Source: Alphaproteobacteria bacterium
Lineage (GTDB): Bacteria > Pseudomonadota > Alphaproteobacteria > Puniceispirillales > Puniceispirillaceae
Reading direction: 5' to 3'
Assembly (NCBI GenBank): GCA_009936885.1
Contig: JAACDT010000151.1
Span: 1-7,769, forward strand
DNA: 7,769 bases
Shown: positions 1-6,956 of the stretch, piece by piece
Layout: the number at the start of each line of letters is the position of its first letter
Numbering within the stretch: the first letter of the stretch is position 1
Made by a program: the position numbers and the translations under genes
Notes under the pieces: model-generated
The model's input: only the letters and a program-made list of their open reading frames with translations
Databases searched by the model: none
What the model was told of the DNA's origin: nothing

Positions 1-659
1 ACATCCTCTTTAGAAACACCCGCATGTAAGTTTGTAACAATAAATTCCTTTGTTTCAGGATGAGGCTCCCAAATAGCAAGATCGGTAATAAGCACTGTCG
101 GACCAGTTGTTTTTATGCCAAGCTTTTGTCTATCGTCATATCCATTGCCATGTCCATAGCTGGTGAAAAAATCAATTTTTGGCACCATACTTCGAAGAGA
201 TTGCTTCATTGTTATATAAATCTGGCCTGCCTGACTTGCTATTTCTGGCGCGCCGCCACCACCTGGCATGCGTGTTTTAGGATTATGATAATCGCCTATG
301 ACAGTTGTGTTGATATTACCAAATTTATCAATCTGTGCAGCACCAAGAAACCCAATTGTAATGCGTCCACCTTGCAACCAATAACGAAACATCTCTGGAA
401 CAGAAACAGTTGTTAATGCGGTATCACATAACTCACCATCTCCGATTGATAATGGAAGAATATCTGGAGCCGTCCCAATAGTGCCTGATTCATATATCAG
501 CGTAATGTCAGGTGCGTGGGAGAGCCGCGCTACATTGCATGCAGCTGACGGCGCACCAATACCAACAAAACATACATCATCTGATTTTAGCATACGAGAG
601 GCCGCTATAGTCATCATTTCATCAGAGGTAAATTCATTTTTTTCTGCATGGCTATTCAT
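1..659 (-). CDS. catJ: 3-oxoadipate CoA-transferase subunit B, CatJ-type (partial, 3' end off the left edge)
   Basis: Beta subunit of a family I CoA-transferase, predicted to move CoA from succinyl-CoA to 3-oxoadipate in the cytoplasm together with the alpha subunit encoded just upstream. About 219 residues are visible; the family usually has about 260, so some 40 C-terminal residues lie off the window. The reading frame is open to the edge. Visible marks: FVGIG at 31-35, the catalytic-glutamate motif YESG (Glu57), the stretch LSIGDGEL at 70-77, GFLGAAQID at 103-111, INTTVIGDYH at 116-125, and a glycine-rich loop PGGGGAPEIA at 132-141. These match what I remember of CatJ from Pseudomonas knackmussii. 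The ATG at 659 overlaps the alpha-subunit stop by 8 bases (ATGAATAG), implying translational coupling; a GTG directly before it is a possible alternative start. A glutaconate or other beta-keto-acid CoA-transferase is the main alternative, but the partner and neighbours favour 3-oxoadipate. Confidence 0.88.
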   Translation of the reverse strand, partial: MNSHAEKNEFTSDEMMTIAASRMLKSDDVCFVGIGAPSAACNVARLSHAPDITLIYESGTIGTAPDILPLSIGDGELCDTALTTVSVPEMFRYWLQGGRITIGFLGAAQIDKFGNINTTVIGDYHNPKTRMPGGGGAPEIASQAGQIYITMKQSLRSMVPKIDFFTSYGHGNGYDDRQKLGIKTTGPTVLITDLAIWEPHPETKEFIVTNLHAGVSKED

Positions 660-1533
660 CACAGCTATCACCCTGCCCTGAGCTTTGAGGATTGGTAAAT
701 TGCACACGCTTTGCAAAAACATCTGGGGTCTGTTGCATGACATGCTCAGCCATCCATTTCAAAAAGAGTTCTCTGTCAGCTGATAGTATATCCCATTCCT
801 TATAGGCTGAATTATCACGCGCATAATAGCCTTGCGCGTAAGAGGGATGTGCAGCCCCTGGCACTTCGGCTATATAATCAATTGTCCAGTGAGGAAGAAT
901 TACAGCATTAGGATGAGTATCAAATTCATCAATGATTTCCTCTACGGTAACCACTGATTTCGCAGCAGACAACACTGCTTCTTTCTGGATACCTATAATC
1001 CCTTCAATCAATATATTTCCCTTTCTATCTGCTTTTTGAGCATGAATAAAACTAACATCCGGCCTGATAGATGGCACTGCTGCTAGCTCCTCCCCTGTAA
1101 AAGGACAAGAAATCATTTTTATATTTGGATTTACTTGTTTTAATTCTGCGCCCAAATACCCCTTAAATAAGGCACATGGCATTGCAGCTGCACCCGCCTC
1201 ATAGGCGTTTGCCATTGCGGCATGTGAATGCTCTTCTATTTCCAATGACACTGGCCATTGATTCTCAACAGCATCCCTTAGCCTTCGTAATAATCCAACA
1301 CCAGGATTACCCGCATATGAAAAGATTAGCTTGCTGGCACAGCCCATTCCTATCATCTGATCATATATAATATCAGGCGTCATGCGAACTAGGGTAAGGT
1401 TTTTAAATCCTTGGCGAATTATTTCATGTGCGGATGCGTGCGGAATTAAATGCGTAAATCCTTCCAATGCAACGCACAGACCATCGCTCATTACGTCTCT
1501 AACAGCGTCCTGAAGTGATGCTAATTGAGCCAT
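652..1533 (-). CDS. catI: 3-oxoadipate CoA-transferase subunit A, CatI-type
   Basis: Alpha subunit (293 residues) of a family I CoA-transferase that activates 3-oxoadipate to 3-oxoadipyl-CoA in the cytoplasm, the step after ring-cleavage products have been reduced or isomerised. CatI-like motifs are clear: LEGFTHLIP at 23-31, the HEIIRQG segment at 36-42, LVRMTPDIIYDQMIG at 48-62, SYAGNPGVG at 72-80, IEEHSHA at 99-105, CPFTGEELAAVPSIRPDV at 143-160, HAQKADRKGN at 164-173 and HPSYAQGYYARDN at 229-241. These read like CatI of Pseudomonas knackmussii rather than the short PcaI. The frame stays open upstream to 1596, but that would overlap the dioxygenase gene by 62 bases. The ATG at 1533 is chosen because the protein then begins MAQLASLQDAV as family members do, starts one base after the dioxygenase stop (TAAAATG), and has an AAGG about 10 bases upstream. 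The last 25 or so residues look poorly conserved. Confidence 0.92.
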   Translation of the reverse strand: MAQLASLQDAVRDVMSDGLCVALEGFTHLIPHASAHEIIRQGFKNLTLVRMTPDIIYDQMIGMGCASKLIFSYAGNPGVGLLRRLRDAVENQWPVSLEIEEHSHAAMANAYEAGAAAMPCALFKGYLGAELKQVNPNIKMISCPFTGEELAAVPSIRPDVSFIHAQKADRKGNILIEGIIGIQKEAVLSAAKSVVTVEEIIDEFDTHPNAVILPHWTIDYIAEVPGAAHPSYAQGYYARDNSAYKEWDILSADRELFLKWMAEHVMQQTPDVFAKRVQFTNPQSSGQGDSCDE

Positions 1534-1534
1534 T

Positions 1535-2416
1535 TTAACGAGACCTTGCCAAAACAAAATCATACACAACCTCATAATAAGGCTGGTTAAAGCCATGCTC
1601 TGTTATTTTCTGAGCATTATCAATACGCTTAAACTCTGCCATGAGGCTTTCCTTAACACCAAACACTGCATCAGAATGTATATACGCATCATCTGGATCA
1701 AACAGATGCGTGGTCAGAGTCTGAAAGCCTTTTTTCTGGATGATATAGTGAAAATGAGCTGGTCTGTAGGGATGCCGTCCCAATGCAGCCAATAACGCCC
1801 CCACTGGGCCATCATCTGGAATTGGATAATATTTTGGTTTTGCGGATTTAAAAAAATATCTGCCATCATTCCCAGTTGTAAAAACACCTCTTAGATTAAA
1901 ATCAGGCTGGATACCTTTTTGTTGCACATCATAAAATCCATCTTCATTAGCCTGCCATATATCTATCTTGGCACCCGATATTGGACGACCCTCAACATCT
2001 AATATTCGCCCAGATACGAACATAGGCTCGCCTTTACCATCAAGACTGATATTTGCACCCATTTCCAATGATGGCACATCTTCTAAATGAAACGGGCCAA
2101 GAACTGTATTTTCTGATGCCCCGTTTGGGCGCCTGCTATTTATCGCATCAACCAGCATAGAGACCCCCAAAATGTCAGATAATAAAATGAATTCCTGACG
2201 CCAATCATCTGTCTTATGGCCTGTCTTGGTTAGAAATAAAATAGCGTTCATCCACTCATCCTGAGTTGGCTCTATCTCTTTGACAGCTTCATGCAATTTG
2301 CGAACAATAACTGATATAACCTCTTTTAATCTTGGCTCGCACTCATCAGACATGCTGTTAATTACAACATCTATGGAGTTTTTTTCTGTAAAATACCCGT
2401 TTGTTTGTTTTGTCAA
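1535..2416 (-). CDS. Intradiol ring-cleavage dioxygenase, probably hydroxyquinol 1,2-dioxygenase
   Basis: Non-haem Fe(III) enzyme of 293 residues that opens a catecholic ring between the two hydroxyls; with hydroxyquinol (1,2,4-trihydroxybenzene) the product is maleylacetate. An N-terminal intradiol dioxygenase domain covers about residues 22-100, with RQEFILLSDILGVSMLVDAIN at 73-93, a stretch typical of the hydroxyquinol/chlorocatechol branch. The catalytic beta-sandwich covers about 105-285. The four iron ligands can be placed by alignment with catechol 1,2-dioxygenase: Tyr162 (GFYD), Tyr197 (KYYPIP), His221 and His223 (RPAHFHY). It is the first gene of a three-gene operon with the CoA-transferase genes. 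No muconate cycloisomerase lies between them, which fits hydroxyquinol better than catechol. The start is a TTG with a strong GGGAG 7 bases upstream; the next ATG (2353) has no ribosome site and would remove the conserved FTEKNSIDVV segment. Catechol or chlorocatechol as substrate cannot be excluded. The usual symbol would be chqB-like, but I do not assign it. Confidence 0.87.
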   Translation of the reverse strand: MTKQTNGYFTEKNSIDVVINSMSDECEPRLKEVISVIVRKLHEAVKEIEPTQDEWMNAILFLTKTGHKTDDWRQEFILLSDILGVSMLVDAINSRRPNGASENTVLGPFHLEDVPSLEMGANISLDGKGEPMFVSGRILDVEGRPISGAKIDIWQANEDGFYDVQQKGIQPDFNLRGVFTTGNDGRYFFKSAKPKYYPIPDDGPVGALLAALGRHPYRPAHFHYIIQKKGFQTLTTHLFDPDDAYIHSDAVFGVKESLMAEFKRIDNAQKITEHGFNQPYYEVVYDFVLARSR

Positions 2417-2423
2417 AATTATT

Positions 2424-2428
2424 CTCCC
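2424..2428 (-). promoter_or_regulatory. Ribosome binding site that decides a TTG start
   Basis: Read on the minus strand this is GGGAG, followed by AATAATT and then TTG. The 7-base spacing is ideal and no other start codon fits it, so it supports translation of the dioxygenase from TTG at 2416. It is the clearest Shine-Dalgarno sequence in the window. Confidence 0.75.
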
Positions 2429-2467
2429 AATTATGGGTTATAAAAAATAGCAATAACAGATAAGCCT

Positions 2468-2473
2468 ATTATA
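2468..2473 (-). promoter_or_regulatory. Candidate -10 box for the dioxygenase-catIJ operon
   Basis: On the minus strand these bases are exactly TATAAT, 51 bases upstream of the TTG start, which would give a leader of roughly 45 bases. The best -35 at the right distance is only CTTAAA (16-base spacer), three of six matches to TTGACA. A strong -10 with a poor -35 is typical of promoters that need an activator. The call is from sequence pattern alone, in an AT-rich spacer where chance matches are common. Confidence 0.45.
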
Positions 2474-2474
2474 G

Positions 2475-2486
2475 TGCCCTGGCGCA
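2475..2486. promoter_or_regulatory. Imperfect palindrome in the divergent promoter spacer, candidate operator
   Basis: TGCCCTGGCGCA is an imperfect 12-base palindrome with outer arms TGC/GCA and an inner C/G pair; the other two pairs do not match. It is a GC-rich island in an otherwise AT-rich 141-base spacer and lies directly upstream of the minus-strand -10 box, where a repressor or activator would act. A second weak symmetry, ATAA-N5-TTAT at 2460-2472, covers the -10 itself. No regulator gene is present in the window to pair with either site. Confidence 0.25.
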
Positions 2487-2557
2487 AACTTTAAGTATGA
2501 TTAAATTTATAAAAATTTTTCCTAAACAAAATTCAAACTAGCTTTGTTTTATTCATT

Positions 2558-5500
2558 ATGATTTCATATGCGCCAGAGCAATTTATAAAACAAGAAAATC
2601 AAATGGGTAAATGGCATTTTTGGATTGATAGAGGTGGCACTTTTACGGATATTGTTGCGCAAACACCAGAAGGCTTATTAGTAACCGATAAATTATTATC
2701 CGAAAATCAAGAAGCTTATACTGATGCAGCTATTCATTCTATTCGAAATTTAATGAAGCTAGAGCCTAGCTTGAAGATACCAGTTTCTAAAATTGCCTCT
2801 ATAAAAATGGGGACAACTATTGCCACAAACGCATTGCTAGAAAGAAACGGTGATCCTGTCGGGCTTATCACGAATTCTGGTTATGCGGATGCTCTGGAAA
2901 TCGGCTATCAGGCACGACCTTTATTATTCGCCCGCGCAATTACAAAACCAGAGTTGCTCTATCAATCTGTAAGCGAAATTGACTGCCGGGTTGATGCAGA
3001 TGGCGTTGAGTTGGCAAGCCTTGATGATGCACAGATCAACATTAAATTACAGCAATTATTTGATACTGGCATCCGCTCTGTCGCGATTGTGTTTATGCAT
3101 AGCTACAAATTTCCAGAGCATGAAAAACAGGTTGGCGCGATTGCCAAAAATATTGGGTTTACACAAATATCTCTAAGTCATGAGGTCTCCCCATTAATTA
3201 AATTTGTCAGCAGGGGTGATACAGCTATCATTGATGCGTATCTATCCCCGTTATTACGCAGATATGTTGAGCAGATATCTAACTCGTTTGATACTAGCTT
3301 GGATGCTCTTAACCTATTATTTATGACATCATCTGGTGGTCTTACAGCTGCTGATCTATTTCAAGGCCGTGATGCTATTCTCTCTGGCCCTGCTGGCGGC
3401 ATTGTTGGTGCTATTAAAACAAGTGCATTATCAGGCGCTGATAAAATCATATCCTTTGATATGGGGGGCACCTCTACCGATGTTGCTCATTATTCAGGGT
3501 TCGTGGAAAAGGCGTTTGATACTGAAATTGCTGGCGTTAGAATGCGCGTTCCTATGATGAAAATTCACACTGTTGCAGCTGGTGGCGGCTCAATCCTTCG
3601 CTTTGATGGCGCGCGGTTTCAGGTTGGACCCAATTCTGCTGGTGCATCGCCAGGGCCTGCCTGTTATGGCAGGGGAGGTCCTCTTAGCGTAACCGATGCC
3701 AATCTTGTCCTTGGAAGATTACAGCCTGAATATTTCCCCAAACTCTTTGGATCAAGCGGCAAGGCTGCCCTTAATTCAGCTATTTCATTAGAGCAATTAA
3801 ATAGGATTGCAAAAGATGCTGGAAAGTCTGTAACCGAGGTTGCAGAGGGTTTTGTAAAAATTGCCAATGAGAATATGGCAAATGCGATAAAGAAAATATC
3901 CGTTCAAAAAGGGCATGATATTTCTGATTATGCGCTTGCCTGTTTTGGAGGGGCAGGTGGTCAGCATGCCTGCGCTGTTGCTGACTTGCTTGGTATACGG
4001 AAAATTATCCTTCATCCATTTGCAGGTGTACTTTCTGCTTATGGGATGGGTCTGGCTGAAATTACGTCCAACCATCAACAGCACATAGAGCGAAACTTTG
4101 ATAAAAATCTACTCTCCGATCTACCAGTGATAATTCAGACGCTTAGCACAGATGCACAAGCAAACTTAATAAAGCAAAATATATCCGTAAAAGATATTCA
4201 TATTAGCTGTGTTGGACATCTCAAATATAAAGACAGCGATAGCACGATAGAAATTCCAGTTTCAAATTATACAAAAATGAAAGCAGATTTTGAAACTGCG
4301 CATAACGAACAATTCGGCTTTTCAATGTCAGGAACACCTATTATTTTTGATTTCATAGAAGTTGAAGCAAGCGGTGGTTTAGCCAAAATCGAGAAAATTA
4401 AATCAGACCCCTCAAAATATAACTCTGAGCCAATTGATAAACAGCCAATATATTTTGCTGGCTTATGGCATGATGCAAATCTTTTTAACCGCGATCATAT
4501 AGCCATCACTGATATTATAAATGGGCCCGCATTAATTCTTGAAGAAATAGGCACCATTTTTGTTCAGCCAGGATGGCAAGCAGCACTGGATGATAATGGC
4601 TGTATCATTCTGTCTTGCAAGCAGAGAACAAACAAAACATTAGCAACGCGCACACAAGCAGACCCTATTTTGCTAGAGGTATTTAATAATTTATTTATGT
4701 CTATCGCAGAACAGATGGGTGTCAGGTTACAACACACTGCCCGCTCTGTGAACATTAAGGAGCGATTGGATTTTTCCTGTGCAGTTTTTGATAATAATGG
4801 CGATTTAATTGCAAATGCGCCGCACACCCCTGTGCATCTTGGCTCAATGGATAGATCGGTTATATCTGTTATACAAGCGCACCCAAAAATGCAGAAAGGG
4901 GATGTTTTTGTTACAAACGCTCCTTATAATGGGGGCACCCACCTGCCAGATATTACTGTGATTACACCTGTCTTTGATAAAGATGATACACAGCCTGTAT
5001 TTTTTGTGGCCTCACGGGGGCATCACGCGGATATAGGCGGAACAGCACCAGGCTCAATGACCCCTCTTGCTACTCATATTGAAGATGAAGGTGTCATTCT
5101 AGATAATCTAAAATTAGTAAGCAATGGTGAATTTCTGCATCTAGAAATTTTTGAAATCCTTACTCAGAATAAATATCCCTGTCGTAATCCAGAACAAAAT
5201 ATCGCCGATTTAAAAGCCCAAATTGCAGCAAATGAAAAAGGTGTTTTAGAACTAAAATCCATGATTTCACAATTTGGCTATAATGTCGTTCATTCCTATA
5301 AAGATCATATTCAAGATTACGCAGAAACTTGTGTAAGGCGTATGATTAATGCGCTCGTTGATGGAAAGGCGGAAGTCGTATTTGATCAAGGGTGCAAAAT
5401 CTCAGTCTCTATAAAAATAGATAAAAATACGCAAACTGCCATCATCGACTTCACAGGAACCAGCCCGCAACAACCAGATAATTTTAATGCACCAGAACCT

Positions 5501-6196
5501 ATTACAAGAGCTGCGGTGTTATATTGTATTAGATGTATGGTAGATGAGGTTATCCCTATTAACGCTGGATGCTTGCGCCTACTTACTATTATTCTACCCG
5601 AAAATTCTATGCTAACCCCAAGCTTCCCTGCTGCTGTGGTTGCAGGCAATGTTGAGGTTAGTCAAGCTGTTGCTGATTGTCTTTTCCTAGCTTTGAATGC
5701 AATGGCAAACGCTCAAGGTACGATGAATAACCTAAACTTTGGCACTGAGTCTTTCCAGTATTATGAGACAATTTGCGGCGGCGCTGGTGCTGGCGATGGC
5801 TTTGATGGGTGTGATGCCGTACATACCCATATGACCAATACGCGTCTTACCGACCCAGAAGTTTTAGAATCACGATATCCCGTTTTACTCACTCTATTCA
5901 AAATCAGGCGTGGCACTGGTGGAGATGGGCGTTGGCGCGGCGGTGATGGCATAGAGCGGCATATAACCTGTCTTCAAGAAATGGATGTCTCTATCTTATC
6001 TGGCAGGCGCATTATCGAGCCGCAAGGCTTAAATGGGGGCGCAAATGGCAAGACTGGTAGAAATGCGGTTTTGCGAGCAGATGGCAGTCTTGAGGAGTTA
6101 GAAGGCAGGGTGCAACTTAAATGTCATCCTTCTGATACAATCATTATTGAAACACCCTCAGGTGGCGGTTATGAAAACCCGTATAATGCAAAATAG
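2558..6196 (+). CDS. Fused HyuA-HyuB hydantoinase / 5-oxoprolinase superfamily protein (ATP-dependent)
   Basis: Single polypeptide of 1212 residues joining both halves of the ATP-dependent hydantoinase/5-oxoprolinase superfamily, whose members open lactam or imide rings or carboxylate ketones at the cost of ATP. N-terminal HyuA domain: DRGGTFTDIV at 24-33 and MGTTIATNALLER at 84-96; core ATPase region with GPAGGIVGA at 277-285, DMGGTSTDVA at 301-310, AAGGGSI at 340-346, GASPGPACYGRGG at 362-374 and FGGAGGQHA at 463-471. A HyuA C-terminal region runs to about 690. HyuB domain, about 702-1207: HTARSVNIKERLDFS at 726-740, NAPYNGGTHLPD at 787-798, GHHADIGG at 821-828, RRGTGGDGRWRGGDG at 1117-1131. 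Asp738, His795, Asp798 and His822/823 are possible metal ligands, by rough recall of caprolactamase. Length is in the range of single-chain 5-oxoprolinases. Neither the first ATG nor ATG 2603 (start MGKWHFWIDRGG, which matches family N-termini) has a good ribosome site; 2603 may be the true start. Substrate unknown; 5-oxoproline is the default guess. Confidence 0.9.
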   Translation: MISYAPEQFIKQENQMGKWHFWIDRGGTFTDIVAQTPEGLLVTDKLLSENQEAYTDAAIHSIRNLMKLEPSLKIPVSKIASIKMGTTIATNALLERNGDPVGLITNSGYADALEIGYQARPLLFARAITKPELLYQSVSEIDCRVDADGVELASLDDAQINIKLQQLFDTGIRSVAIVFMHSYKFPEHEKQVGAIAKNIGFTQISLSHEVSPLIKFVSRGDTAIIDAYLSPLLRRYVEQISNSFDTSLDALNLLFMTSSGGLTAADLFQGRDAILSGPAGGIVGAIKTSALSGADKIISFDMGGTSTDVAHYSGFVEKAFDTEIAGVRMRVPMMKIHTVAAGGGSILRFDGARFQVGPNSAGASPGPACYGRGGPLSVTDANLVLGRLQPEYFPKLFGSSGKAALNSAISLEQLNRIAKDAGKSVTEVAEGFVKIANENMANAIKKISVQKGHDISDYALACFGGAGGQHACAVADLLGIRKIILHPFAGVLSAYGMGLAEITSNHQQHIERNFDKNLLSDLPVIIQTLSTDAQANLIKQNISVKDIHISCVGHLKYKDSDSTIEIPVSNYTKMKADFETAHNEQFGFSMSGTPIIFDFIEVEASGGLAKIEKIKSDPSKYNSEPIDKQPIYFAGLWHDANLFNRDHIAITDIINGPALILEEIGTIFVQPGWQAALDDNGCIILSCKQRTNKTLATRTQADPILLEVFNNLFMSIAEQMGVRLQHTARSVNIKERLDFSCAVFDNNGDLIANAPHTPVHLGSMDRSVISVIQAHPKMQKGDVFVTNAPYNGGTHLPDITVITPVFDKDDTQPVFFVASRGHHADIGGTAPGSMTPLATHIEDEGVILDNLKLVSNGEFLHLEIFEILTQNKYPCRNPEQNIADLKAQIAANEKGVLELKSMISQFGYNVVHSYKDHIQDYAETCVRRMINALVDGKAEVVFDQGCKISVSIKIDKNTQTAIIDFTGTSPQQPDNFNAPEPITRAAVLYCIRCMVDEVIPINAGCLRLLTIILPENSMLTPSFPAAVVAGNVEVSQAVADCLFLALNAMANAQGTMNNLNFGTESFQYYETICGGAGAGDGFDGCDAVHTHMTNTRLTDPEVLESRYPVLLTLFKIRRGTGGDGRWRGGDGIERHITCLQEMDVSILSGRRIIEPQGLNGGANGKTGRNAVLRADGSLEELEGRVQLKCHPSDTIIIETPSGGGYENPYNAK

Positions 6197-6212
6197 CGTG
6201 AGATTGCCAATT

Positions 6213-6956
6213 TTAAAAAATCAACCTTCCCTCGATAAATGCTTTTGCAAATTCACTATCTGGTTTTTCGAACAAACTATCTGCAGGCTGAAATGCCTCT
6301 AATCTTCCTTTGTAAATAAAAAGAATATCTTCAGCTAATCGGCGCGATTGATTCAAATCATGGGTTATAAAAATTATCTTGGTATTTTGATGCTGTAATT
6401 TAATTAGCAGCGTCTCTATCATCTGGACAGAATAGGGATCAAGGCTGGCTGTAGGCTCATCCAATAATAGTAATTCAGGTTGTGATATCAATGCACGCGC
6501 AAGACAAAGGCGCTGTTTCTCCCCTCCTGATAATCGTCTTGCTGGCATATGTTGTTTTTCTGCAAGCCCAACCTCTGCTAGTAATTCTAAGAGATTAGAG
6601 GGTTGTTGAGGCTTGTATAGATTTGCTACAAATGACAGGTTTTCCATTACCGAGCGTCTGAGCAAAACGGCATTTTGAAATACCATTGCCTGTTTACGCT
6701 TTATCGTCTCGTCCGCAACAACACCCTTAAACAAAACAGTGCCTTCATTTGGGGTCTCAAGCCCATGCAGTAATCTTAATAAAATACTTTTACCAGCTCC
6801 ATTTGGTCCCAATATAACGGTAATGCCCCTAGAATTAAGCGTAACGGAAACGCCATCAATCAAACGCACTCCGGATTTTTGAAAAAATACAGAACAAAGC
6901 TCAATTGGCAATAGATTAAATCCCAACTGCGTTTTTGTTACATTTGCATCAGACAT
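6213..6956 (-). CDS. tupC: Tungstate-type ABC transporter ATP-binding protein
   Basis: Cytoplasmic ATPase (247 residues) that powers oxyanion import through the permease encoded immediately upstream. All nucleotide-binding motifs are intact: Walker A GPNGAGKS at 50-57, Q-loop glutamine 94 in VFQNAVLLRRSV, signature LSGGEKQR at 142-149, Walker B LLLLDEP at 162-168, D-loop SLD at 171-173 and H-loop His199 in FITHD. Length fits a bare ATPase domain, with no C-terminal molybdate-binding domain such as ModC has. The ATG lies inside the end of the permease gene (8-base overlap, ATGTCTGA), so the two are translationally coupled; only a weak AAG precedes it. The gene ends 16 bases from the convergent hydantoinase stop. 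Assignment to tungstate rests mainly on the permease; molybdate remains possible. Confidence 0.82.
   Translation of the reverse strand: MSDANVTKTQLGFNLLPIELCSVFFQKSGVRLIDGVSVTLNSRGITVILGPNGAGKSILLRLLHGLETPNEGTVLFKGVVADETIKRKQAMVFQNAVLLRRSVMENLSFVANLYKPQQPSNLLELLAEVGLAEKQHMPARRLSGGEKQRLCLARALISQPELLLLDEPTASLDPYSVQMIETLLIKLQHQNTKIIFITHDLNQSRRLAEDILFIYKGRLEAFQPADSLFEKPDSEFAKAFIEGRLIF

Larger units (their letters stand above)
2417..2557. other. Divergent intergenic region
   Basis: This 141-base spacer separates the aromatic operon (leftward) from the fused hydantoinase gene (rightward) and must hold both promoters. Besides the minus-strand -10 and the palindrome noted separately, it has two plus-strand -10-like hexamers, TATGAT at 2496-2501 and TATAAA at 2508-2513, neither with a good -35. 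An A/T run of symmetrical tracts (AAATTT at 2503-2508 and AAAAATTTTT at 2511-2520) could give intrinsic DNA bending. No open reading frame or RNA gene is seen in it. Confidence 0.6.

Noticed and set aside
60..416. Plus-strand open frame of 118 codons opposite the catJ gene
   Set aside because: It lies antisense to a well-conserved CoA-transferase subunit, its translation is rich in Cys/His/Trp without any domain pattern, and it has no ribosome site.
1534..1596. 21-residue upstream extension of the CoA-transferase alpha subunit
   Set aside because: The frame is open but overlaps the dioxygenase C-terminus; the family-like N-terminus MAQLASLQDAV and the adjacent ribosome site point to the ATG at 1533.
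2432..2445. A 14-base match, ATGGGTTATAAAAA, between the divergent spacer and a site inside tupC (near 6360)
   Set aside because: The second copy encodes the conserved H-loop of the ATPase and the rest of the flanks differ; a single short AT-rich match is expected by chance.
3664..4084. Two minus-strand open frames inside the fused hydantoinase gene
   Set aside because: Shadow frames of a strongly conserved coding region (GASPGPACYGRGG to FGGAGGQHA); no recognisable domains or start signals of their own.
5386..5952. Minus-strand open frames opposite the HyuB C-terminal region
   Set aside because: Low-complexity, proline- or serine-rich translations antisense to conserved motifs; no support for expression.
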